From assembly GCA_039091255.1 (NCBI GenBank), contig JAWCMQ010000001.1, positions 62,001 through 126,000 of the forward strand: a stretch of DNA of 64,000 bases, written 5' to 3'. Position 1 is the first letter of the stretch; the number at the start of each line of letters is the position of its first letter. Both the position numbers and the translations under genes were made by a program. Below the pieces are notes generated by a model. That model made no database searches. It had not been told where the DNA came from and saw only the letters and a program-made list of their open reading frames with translations. Shown piece by piece: positions 8,594 through 17,739 of the stretch. This DNA is from JAWCMQ01 sp039091255 (GTDB lineage: Archaea > Aenigmatarchaeota > Aenigmatarchaeia > GW2011-AR5 > JACRAC01).

Positions 8594-8950
8594 ATGCGTG
8601 CATTACAAGTTGCGAACATCAGCGATGAAGGAAAGCCTTACGCTGAGTTGATAGTGTCTGGAAAGAAGACCTGGGAAATAAGGAACAGGAATACGCGCAT
8701 ACGCGGAAGGATAGGAATAGTCTTTGGCGACAAGCTTGTTGGAACCGTCGAAATCGTCCGCACAATCGGGCCGGCATCTCCAGAATACCTTGCCACATTT
8801 CCGCACCACATGTCAACGCTTGAGAGGATGCGCAGATACGCTAAAGGGAGGCCATTGTACGCATGGGTTCTCAAAAACGCGAAAAAGTTCAAGAAACCAA
8901 TTGGCATCAAATTGCGATACGTGAATAAATACGACTGGGTGCGCCTTTGA
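8594..8950 (+). CDS. ASCH-domain protein
   Basis: This 118-residue protein has the ASCH signature near residues 16-40: YAELIVSGKKTWEIRNRNTRIRG, where the lysine, Glu and Arg form the conserved cleft of this PUA-like fold. The beta strand GRIGIVFGDKLVGTVEIV follows. ASCH proteins bind RNA or modified nucleosides, and some are amidohydrolases of acetylated cytidine. Which applies here is unknown. It stands alone between a minus-strand remnant and a minus-strand gene. Confidence 0.75.
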   Translation: MRALQVANISDEGKPYAELIVSGKKTWEIRNRNTRIRGRIGIVFGDKLVGTVEIVRTIGPASPEYLATFPHHMSTLERMRRYAKGRPLYAWVLKNAKKFKKPIGIKLRYVNKYDWVRL

Positions 8951-8998
8951 GGGCGTCAAATCTGGGTGCATGATTCGCCATTCAAAAATCCGGGCCGT

Positions 8999-9430
8999 TC
9001 ACGCGACCGACCCGACCGCTTCCGAAGGCCCGGCCTCGGCAGGCTTGGCCTCTTCATCTTTCTTCCATTGCGGCTCGGGCACAAGCTGCTCGAGCTTCGC
9101 CTTGAGCGCGTTGTAGAATTTCAGCTCCGGGCTCGTCAGCTCAGACGAGACCTCTTTGCCGACCGCCGCGTACTGCCCTTCCGTCCACCTTCCCGCATCG
9201 AGCCGCATCTCGCGAATGTCAAAATATGCCTCGAAGATGCGCTTGGCGCCCAGCTCACCGAGGCCGTGCTCGTCCCAGCTGTGCGACCAGTCTCGCTGGT
9301 TCCACGATTTCCTGAGGTACTGCCAGAGCCGCTGCTCATAGTCGCGCAGCTCTGCCGGTGCGGCTTCGCTTTTCCAAAGTTCCTTGAGCCGCAGTTCGTA
9401 GCGCTTGACGCTCTCCTCAGCGGTGCTCAT
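8999..9430 (-). CDS. Hypothetical protein, 143 aa
   Basis: I do not recognise this soluble helical protein. It starts MSTAEESVKRYELRLKELW and has a Trp-rich middle (LWQYLRKSWNQRDWSHSWDEHGL). The C-terminal tail is rich in Glu, Ala and Pro and looks disordered. The ATG at 9430 is preferred because the upstream extension overlaps the divergent cmk gene. Confidence 0.55.
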   Translation of the reverse strand: MSTAEESVKRYELRLKELWKSEAAPAELRDYEQRLWQYLRKSWNQRDWSHSWDEHGLGELGAKRIFEAYFDIREMRLDAGRWTEGQYAAVGKEVSSELTSPELKFYNALKAKLEQLVPEPQWKKDEEAKPAEAGPSEAVGSVA

Positions 9431-9503
9431 TGGACCATCCGCGATAGGACTAAGCATACATAAGGCGCGCAAACCTTTAGAGCTTCTCCGCGAATGAGAT
9501 ATC

Positions 9504-10046
9504 ATGCCAGTCATCATAATTTCGGGCCAGCCCGGCGCCGGCAGCTCGACAGCAGCGAAACTGCTTGCCAAAGAGCTGGGTTTCGCTCATTGGTCCGCAG
9601 GCGACTATGCCAAGCAGTTCGGAAAATCCGAGCATGAAACAGAGCGCGCCATCGAGGCATGGAAAGGCGCCGCATCGAAGAAGCAGTTCCATTTGAACCT
9701 CGACAAAGCCGTTCAGGAGCGCGCGAAGCAAGGCGATGTCGTCATCGACGGCAAGCTCGCCATACATTTCGCCAAGAATTTCGCGACGCTCACAGTCTGG
9801 CTCAAATGCCCGCACACCGTCCGCGCCCAACGCCTCGCACAGCGCGACAAAATCCCGCTTGCCGAAGCTGACCGCATCCTGGACGAGAAGGAGAGGCTCG
9901 AGCGCACAAAATGGCAGCAGATGTATGGCCTCGACCCATGGGAGCAGGAAGCCGAAGCTGACCTCGTGCTTGACACGTCCGCGCTCAAGCCCGAGCAGGT
10001 CGTAGAGAAGATAAAGGCCGAGCTCGAGAAAAAACGGCCGATTTGA
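9504..10046 (+). CDS. cmk: Cytidylate kinase, archaeal type
   Basis: The protein phosphorylates CMP/dCMP with ATP. The P-loop is unusually close to the start (IIISGQPGAGSSTAAKLLAKELG), as in the archaeal short-form (type 2) cytidylate kinases, and the length of 180 residues matches. Family features include YAKQFGKSEHETERAIE, the basic lid segment RAQRLAQRDK and the DVVIDGKLAIHFA strand. It stands divergent from the unrecognised gene at 8999-9430. Confidence 0.9.
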   Translation: MPVIIISGQPGAGSSTAAKLLAKELGFAHWSAGDYAKQFGKSEHETERAIEAWKGAASKKQFHLNLDKAVQERAKQGDVVIDGKLAIHFAKNFATLTVWLKCPHTVRAQRLAQRDKIPLAEADRILDEKERLERTKWQQMYGLDPWEQEAEADLVLDTSALKPEQVVEKIKAELEKKRPI

Positions 10047-10097
10047 AACGCTAGCAATCATGTTAAAAAGTTTTTCTTGTGAAGTAGTAACGATTTT

Positions 10098-11000
10098 ATG
10101 GAGGATTTCATAATACAAGCGCTGTCGCTCATCGCGCTGATAGCTGGCGTTATGTTTGGAGAGCTTTTGACGCTTAAGGCGTTCGGCAGGCCGAAGCGAG
10201 TCGCGCTGATGCTTGACATCATACTTTTTGTCATTCTGGTAACCGGCATCTTCTACTGCCTTGGCTTTTATGCAGCTGATGCAGTCTTCTATGCAGCGAA
10301 TTTTTTTGTCGGCCTAATTGCAATCGTGCTTACACGCACCATTGAGGCGGCTTTAGGGCTGACAGAAAGGGTCGCTTCTGCAGGCGATGTCGCAGAAAAG
10401 TTGGTGCCTGTTCTGGCGAAAGCCGGATTGGATGCCGACGAAATCAAAAGCGTCCTGCTAAGCATCGGCGTATCCGCCAAGCTGCTCGATAAGCTTTCGG
10501 CAAAGGTCGACAAGGCAGTCCCTCCCTACCTGCCAAAGATAGTGCGCATATACGATGAGCTCGATGACATCAGGGCGCAACTTGCTTTGCTGGCAGCAGC
10601 AGTCGCGCATGGCGCGCGCTCGAAGCGCGCGATGCGCGCAGCGCGCTCCACCGAGATGCCTGCGGAGCATCCGCGGTCGGCTGCAGCACCCGACAAATAC
10701 GCCGGCATACGCCATATGATACAAGCAGCCATCCAGCGCGCAGAGCGCGAAAGCGCTGAAGCTCGTGGCGCACAGCAGCAAGCAACCGAAAGGACAGAAT
10801 CGGCTCAGTCAACTGATGCGGAAACGGCAAGCCCAGCAAAAGCCGTTGCTAGTGCAGCGCCAACGAAAAAGAAGCGCACACGAGCGAGGCGGAAAGCAAA
10901 GCTGAGGAAGCCGGCGCGAAGAGCAACAAAGCATCCGAAGAAGCTACGGAAGCATAAGAAGCCTGCGCGCAGGGCACATCCTAAGAGGCGCCGCCGATGA
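10098..11000 (+). CDS. Membrane protein with a long Lys/Arg-rich tail, first gene of the pilus cluster
   Basis: The N-terminal 90 residues hold three hydrophobic helices (IIQALSLIALIAGVMFGELL, MLDIILFVILVTGIFYCLGF, VFYAANFFVGLIAIVL). A helical middle follows, then a low-complexity Ala/Ser/Glu linker. The last 45 or so residues are almost all Lys, Arg, Pro, Ala and His, like a histone tail. The stop overlaps the ATG of the next pilin-like gene by four bases, so it is translationally coupled to the pilus genes. I do not recognise the family. The tail could bind nucleic acid or acidic polymers (inference). Confidence 0.7.
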   Translation: MEDFIIQALSLIALIAGVMFGELLTLKAFGRPKRVALMLDIILFVILVTGIFYCLGFYAADAVFYAANFFVGLIAIVLTRTIEAALGLTERVASAGDVAEKLVPVLAKAGLDADEIKSVLLSIGVSAKLLDKLSAKVDKAVPPYLPKIVRIYDELDDIRAQLALLAAAVAHGARSKRAMRAARSTEMPAEHPRSAAAPDKYAGIRHMIQAAIQRAERESAEARGAQQQATERTESAQSTDAETASPAKAVASAAPTKKKRTRARRKAKLRKPARRATKHPKKLRKHKKPARRAHPKRRRR

Positions 11001-11341
11001 TCGATTGGTTCGCATCAAAGGTCGGACTTTTGATTTTTGTCACAGTCGCAGCGGCAGCGCTTCTCTCTTTTTTCCTGGCCTTCTCTAGTGGCTTCACCTC
11101 GATGTCAGCTGCAGCTGTTGCGACTGACATTGCGCGCCTCATAGATTCCACAACGGACGGCGCTTCGGTGATATACGCTGTGCCGCTGAGGAGTTATACA
11201 CTTGGCATCACAGGCCGCTTGCTTGTAGTGAACGGCATAGAGCGCGGCTTTCTTTCCTCTGCGAACTCGACTACAATTGCTTCTGCTGCCAAGCTAAAAA
11301 TAGAGCGGATAGGCGATGTAGTGTATGTCAGCCCGGTATAG
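10997..11341 (+). CDS. Pilin-like membrane-anchored protein, 114 aa
   Basis: One N-terminal hydrophobic helix (VGLLIFVTVAAAALLSFFLAF) is followed by a beta-rich domain of about 80 residues with polar and Gly content, the layout of archaeal type IV pilin-like proteins. No clear prepilin peptidase site is visible, since the N-terminus MIDWFASKVG lacks a KG/Q pattern. The gene overlaps the upstream gene by four bases and the next by 17. Confidence 0.6.
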   Translation: MIDWFASKVGLLIFVTVAAAALLSFFLAFSSGFTSMSAAAVATDIARLIDSTTDGASVIYAVPLRSYTLGITGRLLVVNGIERGFLSSANSTTIASAAKLKIERIGDVVYVSPV

Positions 11342-11729
11342 CAAAGGCGTAGTCGCCGAAGAGCTCGTGGCGATTCTCGCGGTTGTAGTGCTCTTGACAG
11401 TCTTCATCGTGTCCAGCGTGTATGCAAACAGCCGTTTCCTCTCTGAGCAGGCATACCTCGATGCCCAGCGCGCCGCAAGCACGCTTGTAGAGAAGCTCTA
11501 CTTTGAAAGCGGGGGAATCGTGCTGGATGCCTCGAGCTTCGTCGCAGTTGCGAACCTGACCTATCCGGTAAAGATTGTGCTGACGGACCTCGAGCGCAAC
11601 CAAACGTGGTCCTATGGCAGCACGGGCGCCGCGAAATCCGTCGCATCTGCGTCAGCAGCGATGCTGATTCTTGATCCAGCCACGTTGCGCCGCAGCCCGG
11701 CCAGGCTTGAGGTGTTTGTGCCGGTATGA
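11325..11729 (+). CDS. Type IV pilin-like protein with class III signal peptide
   Basis: The N-terminus MSARYSKG is followed by VVAEELVAILAVVVLLTVFIV. This is a short positive leader ending in Gly, then a hydrophobic helix with Glu about five residues in, as prepilin peptidases require. The remainder is a small globular domain with Asn-x-Thr sites (NLTY, NQTW) that could be N-glycosylated. It overlaps both neighbours, so the pilin-like genes are probably translated together. Confidence 0.7.
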   Translation: MSARYSKGVVAEELVAILAVVVLLTVFIVSSVYANSRFLSEQAYLDAQRAASTLVEKLYFESGGIVLDASSFVAVANLTYPVKIVLTDLERNQTWSYGSTGAAKSVASASAAMLILDPATLRRSPARLEVFVPV

Positions 11730-12268
11730 ACGAGTTGAAAGGCATAGCAGGGCAAGCCACGTTTGTCGATGCGATTATTTTAGGGCTGTTCATCTCTTTG
11801 CTGCTCGCGTTGAGCATTGCAATGGGAACGCAGCCCATCCAGGCGCAAACCGCTCGCGAAGAGGCGTTCTATGCCAATACCATGCTTCTGTCAGCCATGC
11901 GGTGGGAGAATGCGACGTATGGCGGCTTTGACAACTCCAACTTGAGCATGAGCGTCGCAGAGGCCGTCAACCTCTACTTTTGCACGACTTTCATATCTGC
12001 TTCCGATGTCGAGGCAGCCATCGGCTACATCATGAACAGTACCATCCGGCCAGGGATGGACTACATTTTCTATGCTGAGGGTAACAGCAAGACGCTGTGG
12101 GTCTGGAATTCCCAGCCTGATGTCTGCGCGAAGGCAATAACGCTTGTGACCTTCGACCTAAAGCCTACATGCCCCGTCGCGAATTGGACAGCCCCGATGC
12201 TCGGCATATGGCCTCATTGGAAGGCGCTGCCGCCGAAGTCGGCTTGCCCTGCCGGCGTTTCAGGCTAA
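11726..12268 (+). CDS. Type IV pilin-like protein, 180 aa
   Basis: A short leader ending LKG is followed by IAGQATFVDAIILGLFISLLLALSIAMG, a pilin-type hydrophobic helix. The exported domain has several Asn-x-Ser/Thr sites (NATY, NLSM, NSTI, NWTA) and four cysteines (CTTF, VCAK, TCPV, ACPA) that could form disulfides. It overlaps the upstream pilin gene by four bases. About 150 bases without a gene follow. Confidence 0.65.
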   Translation: MNELKGIAGQATFVDAIILGLFISLLLALSIAMGTQPIQAQTAREEAFYANTMLLSAMRWENATYGGFDNSNLSMSVAEAVNLYFCTTFISASDVEAAIGYIMNSTIRPGMDYIFYAEGNSKTLWVWNSQPDVCAKAITLVTFDLKPTCPVANWTAPMLGIWPHWKALPPKSACPAGVSG

Positions 12269-12420
12269 AAGCTTCTAGGCGCATGCGCCCTCGAGTTTCG
12301 CAGAAGTTCGCCCTGACCATATCACCGACTATATTTTACCGTAGCTTTAGGCATCAGCCTCTTTTCTTTCCGGCTGGCTGTTCCGGTGTCAAGGCTCCCA
12401 TCAGCTTTCCTGCTTAGAAA

Positions 12421-12825
12421 CTATGTGCAGTTGCCGGGTACCCATGCCGCGACAGTGACATTTTTGGAGAGCGCCGCAGGGCCAAGATGCGCAGAATGCA
12501 TCTCGCTGTAAAATGCAAGGAAATGTTCAGATGTTCCGGGTTGCACACGCACCGTTCCATTGCGACCCTGGCTTCGCATCGCGGTTTCTAGGTAGCCCTC
12601 TACCGCGGTGCAGTTGCCGCTTCCTGACGCCAGCGCAAACCAGTACAGCGAGTTCTCTATGTCAAGCCGGTTTTTCAGCTCGTCCGCTCTGAGCTTCGCA
12701 AGCGCTGACTGGAGGTCGATGGCGGAAACAGCCTGGCTGCTCAATGCAAAGTGGCTGTGCAGCAGCAGCGCGGTAATGGCCATTGCCGCAATGAACAGCA
12801 CAGGCGTTATGACAAAGCCCCGCAT
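12421..12825 (-). CDS. Pilin-like protein on the opposite strand, 134 aa
   Basis: This protein starts MRG and is followed at once by FVITPVLFIAAMAITALLL, the pattern of a very short leader and a hydrophobic helix. It then has a 100-residue exported domain with glycosylation-like sites (NCTA, NGTV, NVTV) and two cysteines (GNCTA, GNCT). It faces away from the ATPase gene, with repeated TATAGTAAC boxes between the two starts. It is probably a minor pilin of the same system. Confidence 0.55.
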   Translation of the reverse strand: MRGFVITPVLFIAAMAITALLLHSHFALSSQAVSAIDLQSALAKLRADELKNRLDIENSLYWFALASGSGNCTAVEGYLETAMRSQGRNGTVRVQPGTSEHFLAFYSEMHSAHLGPAALSKNVTVAAWVPGNCT

Positions 12826-12889
12826 ATAGTAACCATCGAGTTATAGTAACAATCGATTGTTTTAAAAGTTTTGAGAGGACCACAGAATC

Positions 12890-15019
12890 ATGCCTGCGCC
12901 TCCTTTAGCCGAACCAGCAAGATGCAACGCAATTGCAACGGCTTCGAGTGCGGGAAGCTACAGGACCGTGAGCCTCCGATTCAGCCATCCGCCATCGCTC
13001 AGCAACCGCTGCTGTCGCGCTGCTCTGCTTTCTGCCATCGCATCGGAGCAGGCCGACCGAATTGTGCTCGTGCATGGCGGCTCTAAGCGCATTTATGGTG
13101 GCGTTGCAGCCCGGGCGCTCTCTGGGCTAGCGTCCACGCTTAAAGCGCTGTCGCCTGCGCTCTGCCCCAGCTGCGCTGCAGAGCTCGGGAACATGTGGGA
13201 AGACCCCCTGTCATACTATTGCCGCGCAAGGTCACGAAGCTGCGCCAGTTGCGACGCCGAACTAAAGCGCATCGCAAGAATGCTGAGAAAGTCCGAATTC
13301 ATAAATGCTGCGATTTCCGAAGGCAAGCCTCACCTTGCATGGAATTTGCCAGCAACCACCACGCCATCTTTCTTTGCAGCCGATGTGCTCGAAAAGCCGC
13401 CGGATGCAAACAAGCCGGTCGAGCGGTATGCGGTCGGCGACGTCGAGGTCAGCATATATCGTCATCCGACACGGCCCGACATGCTTATGGTTCTCGATTA
13501 TCCGGAGCTCGGCCTATCCGACGCTGAGCTACAAGCACTCGTAGTCGCGTACGGAGCCGTATCGAAGAGTAGGCCGGCTGCCGATGACATCTCAAGTGCG
13601 TTTGTCGCACGGTGCGCTGCCGCCATCGACGAATCGGTCAAAGATGCGCCGCTTGACAAGCAAAAGCTGCTTGCTATGCTTCTGCGTCACACCGTAGGCT
13701 TTGGAGCCATCGAGCCGCTGCTCAAGGATGCGCAGCTGCAGGACATCTATGTTGATTCTCGTTCGCCCCTCGTGCACGTTGTTCACTCGCGCTGGGGCGA
13801 GTGCGTGACAAACCTTCACATGACGGCCGCAGAACTTGATAAGCTTGCTACGCGCATTCGGATGGTGTCTGGGCGGCCGCTAGATGCAAGTTCGCCAGTG
13901 CTCCACGCAGAGCTGGAAAATCTCGGGGTCCGTGTCGCAGGCATATGCCCGCCATCGACATACGATGGCACGGGGTTCGCATTCCGCCGACGCAAATCCT
14001 CGCCATGGACGCTGCCGGAGTTTGTGCAGGCGGGCATGCTCGATGCGAAAACTGCCGGTCTGCTTAGCTTTCTGGTGGATGGGCAGTGCACGATGCTGAT
14101 AACAGGCGCCCGCGCGTCCGGCAAAACATCTCTCCTTTCAGCGCTCCTGCTCGAAGTGCCGCAAAGCACGCGCATAATCGTCATCGAGGATACCCCTGAA
14201 ATCCCCGTGGAAACCCTGCATAAGCATGGATTCAAGATCGAGCACCTCAAGACCGAAGCATGGGCAAAAGGCTTCGAGCTATCTGCAGAAGATGCTCTGC
14301 GGACATCGCTGAGGCTCGGTGAATCGACGCTCGTGTTAGGCGAGGTCCGAGGCCCTGAAGCCAGGGCGCTGTTTGAGGCTATGCGCATCGGCGCAGCCGG
14401 AAACGTCGTCCTGGGCACGATACATGGCTCAAGCGCCTACGATACATGGGACCGCGTCGTCAACGACCTGGGCGTTCCCTCGAGCAGCTTCAAAGCTGTC
14501 GATGTNNNNNNNNNNNNNNNNNNNNNNNNNNNNNNNNNNNNNNNNNNNNNNNNNNNNNNNNNNNNNNNNNNNNNNNNNNNNNNNNNNNNNNNNNNNNNNN
14601 NNGTAATCTTGACGACAGGGAGCATACGCCATGGCGATGACGTCCGAAGGCATCGCAAGTTGCTGGCAGTGTCGGAGGTGCGCAAAGGGTGGAAGGGCGA
14701 ACCATCTCGGCGAGATTTCGTTCCTATCGCAGAATTTATGCGCAACGGCAGCCGCTGGAAGCTTTCGTTGGCAAGGTCGCACACAATCAGGAAGATAGCT
14801 GAAGTAAAGGGCATTTCCGTAGCTGAGGCGATGCGCAATATCGCCTGCAGGGCGCGCATGAAAGCGGATCTCGTGGCGCTCGCCAAGCGCCGGCCATCAG
14901 CCGTCAGCGCGCCATTTGTGGTCGCAGCAAACAATGCCTACCTGCGGTTCGCCGCCAACTCGAAAAATGCAGCGCAGGCGTACAAAAAGTGGTCAGCGTG
15001 GTTGAAAGAGTATGCTTGA
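12890..15019 (+). CDS. Type II/IV secretion ATPase (ArlI/TadA/VirB11-like) with N-terminal cysteine motif
   Basis: This is the motor ATPase of the pilus system. Walker A is GARASGKTS near residue 405, the Asp box is IVIEDTPEIP, Walker B is TLVLGEVRGPEA and the His box is GTIHGSSA. The C-terminus has the family segment LAVSEVRKGWKGEP. The N-terminal domain carries C92-x2-C95, C111 and C118-x2-C121, which looks like a zinc site. An N run (14506-14602) interrupts the gene. Removing it with two adjacent bases restores FKAVD-VILTTGSIRH, which matches the family without missing residues. The last eight bases overlap the platform gene. Confidence 0.88.
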   Translation: MPAPPLAEPARCNAIATASSAGSYRTVSLRFSHPPSLSNRCCRAALLSAIASEQADRIVLVHGGSKRIYGGVAARALSGLASTLKALSPALCPSCAAELGNMWEDPLSYYCRARSRSCASCDAELKRIARMLRKSEFINAAISEGKPHLAWNLPATTTPSFFAADVLEKPPDANKPVERYAVGDVEVSIYRHPTRPDMLMVLDYPELGLSDAELQALVVAYGAVSKSRPAADDISSAFVARCAAAIDESVKDAPLDKQKLLAMLLRHTVGFGAIEPLLKDAQLQDIYVDSRSPLVHVVHSRWGECVTNLHMTAAELDKLATRIRMVSGRPLDASSPVLHAELENLGVRVAGICPPSTYDGTGFAFRRRKSSPWTLPEFVQAGMLDAKTAGLLSFLVDGQCTMLITGARASGKTSLLSALLLEVPQSTRIIVIEDTPEIPVETLHKHGFKIEHLKTEAWAKGFELSAEDALRTSLRLGESTLVLGEVRGPEARALFEAMRIGAAGNVVLGTIHGSSAYDTWDRVVNDLGVPSSSFKAVDXXXXXXXXXXXXXXXXXXXXXXXXXXXXXXXXXVILTTGSIRHGDDVRRHRKLLAVSEVRKGWKGEPSRRDFVPIAEFMRNGSRWKLSLARSHTIRKIAEVKGISVAEAMRNIACRARMKADLVALAKRRPSAVSAPFVVAANNAYLRFAANSKNAAQAYKKWSAWLKEYA
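14506..14602. other. Assembly gap (97 N) inside the secretion ATPase gene
   Basis: Frame and family alignment suggest no missing residues: FKAVD joins VILTTGSI if two bases are also dropped. Confidence 0.75.
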
Positions 15020-16829
15020 ACGCCTGTACATTGCGTTTTGCGCAAGGTTTGGAAAGCCATTTCGCTCTGCAGCCAGCGATGAGCTGAAAGATGCAATTGC
15101 ATTTCTGGGATGGCCTATTTCGCCCGAAGATGTAGTTGGCGCGGGCAAGGCGATGCTGCTTCTGTCGCTTGCGGCTATAGCAGGGGTCGCTGCGCTGTCA
15201 TTCTTTGCGCCAGTCAATCCTCTCATCATCGCACTGCTCTTGCCGCTGGCAATAGTCCTTTTCTATGCAATAACCGAATGGCCCAAGAGCGTTGCGCGAG
15301 AGGCTGCACTTGCCGCACTTGGCACCTCGCCGTACATAGTCGCGCAGCTTGCAATACCGCTTAAGCAGAAGCCCAATCTTGAGCATGCGCTTGCCTTCGT
15401 TGCAGAAAACGCCCAAGGCACCATCGCAGACGACGTCCGTGAAGTGGTATGGGCGACTTTGGCCGGCAATCCAGCCAATCCCCTCAAAGGCCTTTCTGCG
15501 CTGGGCCGCAAATGGGGCAAATGGTCAGCAGGCTTTCAGCGGGCGTTGAACCTCATCGTTGCGAGCTTCCATGAGGCTGACAGGAAAAAGAAATCTGCGC
15601 TGCTGGATGCTTCGGTGGCATCTTTGATCGAGGACATCGTGCTTCGGACGCGCGAATATATGCAAGCGCTGAACATGCCGACGCTTGTTCTCTTCAGCAT
15701 TGGCATGGTTGTGCCGCTTATGGTGGTATCCATGTTTCCGCTCGTTGCGCTGTTTGGGTTCGCCTCAGGGCCGCTGCTGCTCGCGGCGTTTCTGGCCCTT
15801 TCGCTTGCCGGAACCTATCTCTACTCAAACATGGTCGTTCGAAAGAGGCCTGTCATATTCGCGCAGCCTGAACTCAAGCCATCGAAGCTGCTGCAGTTTC
15901 GCGGCGCATCCATCCCTGCCGCGCACTTCGCGCTGGTCATAGCCATAATCGGAGCAATGCCAGGTATTTTCTACCTGCTTGGGGAAGGCGGAGTCCTGCT
16001 GCATGGCCCGCTCGCTGCAATGTCAGCAATAGGGACCATTGTGATATTGTGGGCGATTGCGATTGCGGTTGCGGTATACTGCTACGGCACCGCCCACAGC
16101 GCATCTGACGCAAGGAAGCGGCTCGTCGCACTCGAGGAGAGTTTTGTGGATGGGCTGGAGCACATCAGCAACAGGCTCGCTGATGGTAGACCTGTTGAGG
16201 ATGCGATGGAATTTGCTGCCAGCCTTTCTGGCAGAGAAGCGGCAGACCTCTTCGCATCAATCGCCGCGAAGATGCGCAAAACCAGCCAGCCCTTCGGCAA
16301 GGTCGTCGCAGAGCTCGATACGCAGTCCATGCTCGTAAAATCAGCGCTCGGCATGCTTGCGGCATCCATCCGCCACGGCCTGTCTGCCACTGCGCAGACC
16401 GCGCATGTGATTGCCGCGCATCTCAAAAAGATGGCCCGCGCAGAGCGCTCGCTTCGCATGCTTCTTCAAAAGTCGCTATCCATGATGAAAGCTACGGCAG
16501 CTACGCTTGCGCCTGTCGTATGCGCGATAATCGTCGTGTTGTTTCAGCTTATGACGAAAACTGTTCAGCAGACCCAGCAGCAAATCGGCCAGAGCAGCGA
16601 CGTGCTTAGCCTGCTGCAAGCGGCGATGAGCCCCGAGCTGCTTCAGCTCATAGCCGGCCTCTACATGCTTGGCCTCAACTTCGTGCTGTTGCGTTTTGTC
16701 AGCCGCATCCAGAATGGCCCAGATAGCATATCTTTTAGGATGGCGCTTGCCGCATCGATGATTGTCACCATGACGGTCTTTACCATGACGCTCATAGCCG
16801 CACGCCTGGGGCTTGCTGGCTTGCTCTAG
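15012..16829 (+). CDS. Type IV pilus/archaellum platform membrane protein (TadC/ArlJ-like)
   Basis: This 605-residue protein has two repeats of the T2SSF layout: a cytoplasmic helical domain (around residues 75-200 and 370-510) followed by membrane helices (LVLFSIGMVVPLMVVSMFPLVALF and the C-terminal VTMTVFTMTLIAARLG). This is the architecture of ArlJ and archaeal TadC proteins, which anchor the ATPase and assemble pilins. Conserved-looking segments include FVDGLEHISNRLADGRPVEDA and NLEHALAFVAENA. It overlaps the ATPase gene by eight bases, as these pairs usually do. Confidence 0.85.
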   Translation: MLERLYIAFCARFGKPFRSAASDELKDAIAFLGWPISPEDVVGAGKAMLLLSLAAIAGVAALSFFAPVNPLIIALLLPLAIVLFYAITEWPKSVAREAALAALGTSPYIVAQLAIPLKQKPNLEHALAFVAENAQGTIADDVREVVWATLAGNPANPLKGLSALGRKWGKWSAGFQRALNLIVASFHEADRKKKSALLDASVASLIEDIVLRTREYMQALNMPTLVLFSIGMVVPLMVVSMFPLVALFGFASGPLLLAAFLALSLAGTYLYSNMVVRKRPVIFAQPELKPSKLLQFRGASIPAAHFALVIAIIGAMPGIFYLLGEGGVLLHGPLAAMSAIGTIVILWAIAIAVAVYCYGTAHSASDARKRLVALEESFVDGLEHISNRLADGRPVEDAMEFAASLSGREAADLFASIAAKMRKTSQPFGKVVAELDTQSMLVKSALGMLAASIRHGLSATAQTAHVIAAHLKKMARAERSLRMLLQKSLSMMKATAATLAPVVCAIIVVLFQLMTKTVQQTQQQIGQSSDVLSLLQAAMSPELLQLIAGLYMLGLNFVLLRFVSRIQNGPDSISFRMALAASMIVTMTVFTMTLIAARLGLAGLL

Positions 16830-16927
16830 ACTTGTGCTATGCCTCCGGCTGCGCTCTGAATACCGTGTCAGCCTCGCAGAAATCGGCTTTATAAGCTTTG
16901 CGCCGACCATCTTTTCTAGTGAGAGCC

Positions 16928-17245
16928 ATGGAAGGGCTTCCATTGAAGTACATTGTCATAGTGCTGGTGGCAGCACTTGTCATCGGCGCAGTGNNNNNNN
17001 NNNNNNNNNNNNNNNNNNNNNNNNNNNNNNNNNNNNNNNNNNNNNNNNNNNNNNNNNNNNNNNNNNNNNNNNNNNNNNNNNNNNNNNNNNNNATGGCGAT
17101 AACAACAGGCTTCATCGGCACGGCGCAGTCCGGAGCATCTCAACTTAATCAGACGTTCGGCGCCGGCGTGTCAAAGTCTGCACAACAGGCATGTGAAGCA
17201 CTCGGCTGCATGTGGAACGCCACAAACCAGACTTGCGTATGCTGA
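16928..17245 (+). CDS. Small type IV pilin, interrupted by an N run
   Basis: The ATG at 16928 begins MEGLPLKYIVIVLVAALVIGAV, a typical short archaeal pilin leader and helix. Then come 99 N and MAITTGFIGTAQSGASQLNQ. Taking out the N run leaves about 72 residues in one frame, the size of small archaeal pilins, so little or nothing is missing. The C-terminus has three cysteines and an NxT site (CEALGCMWNATNQTCVC) and may form a disulfide cap. It lies 98 bases after the platform gene. Confidence 0.6.
   Translation: MEGLPLKYIVIVLVAALVIGAVXXXXXXXXXXXXXXXXXXXXXXXXXXXXXXXXXMAITTGFIGTAQSGASQLNQTFGAGVSKSAQQACEALGCMWNATNQTCVC
16994..17092. other. Assembly gap (99 N) inside a small pilin gene
   Basis: 99 N equals 33 codons. 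Without them VIGAV joins MAITTGFIG, and the pilin has a normal size. Confidence 0.65.
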
Positions 17246-17285
17246 TTTGTTTTTCTTCATCTTCGTTCGATGCGCGGCGGTACAG

Positions 17286-17720
17286 ATGAAGGGAATCGAA
17301 GAAATGCCGTTTCGCATCCTCATTTCACTTGTCATCCTCGCGCTCGTCATAGGCGCGAGCTTCGGCTTCCTGTCAAGCTTCGTATCTTCCAAAGCAGAGT
17401 CCGACTTCAAGAAGGATGTGCTTGGAATCTGGCAGTCCATGGCCACACTCGCGTCTGCGGGTGATCCGGGCTCATTCCGCACAGTGCTGCTGAACATACC
17501 GCACTGCTGCTCCATGAACATATCGATTGACAGCGATATCATGACGGGCATCACAGGCAGCGGCACGTTCAGCCTCAAAGCAGCTGGCAACATAACGCAG
17601 GTTGTCACGACAACTGTAGCGCAAAACGGCACGGTGTCATTTGGACCAGGAAAGTACGAACTTCAGCTTTTTTACGGCAACCCGTCTGTTTTTACGAACT
17701 GGACGATAGTGTTCCGCTAA
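17286..17720 (+). CDS. Type IV pilin-like protein, 144 aa
   Basis: MKGIEEMPFRILISLVILALVIGASFGFL is a short KG leader with a glutamate pair followed by a hydrophobic helix. The exported domain ends in a beta-rich segment (GPGKYELQLFYGNPSVFTNWTIVF) and carries paired cysteines (HCCSM) and NxS/T sites. I chose the ATG at 17286 because it places the leader directly before the helix. The gene lies 19 bases before the sigma-like gene, so the two may share a transcript. Confidence 0.65.
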   Translation: MKGIEEMPFRILISLVILALVIGASFGFLSSFVSSKAESDFKKDVLGIWQSMATLASAGDPGSFRTVLLNIPHCCSMNISIDSDIMTGITGSGTFSLKAAGNITQVVTTTVAQNGTVSFGPGKYELQLFYGNPSVFTNWTIVFR

Positions 17721-17739
17721 ATGGCGCTGGGTGCGAGCC

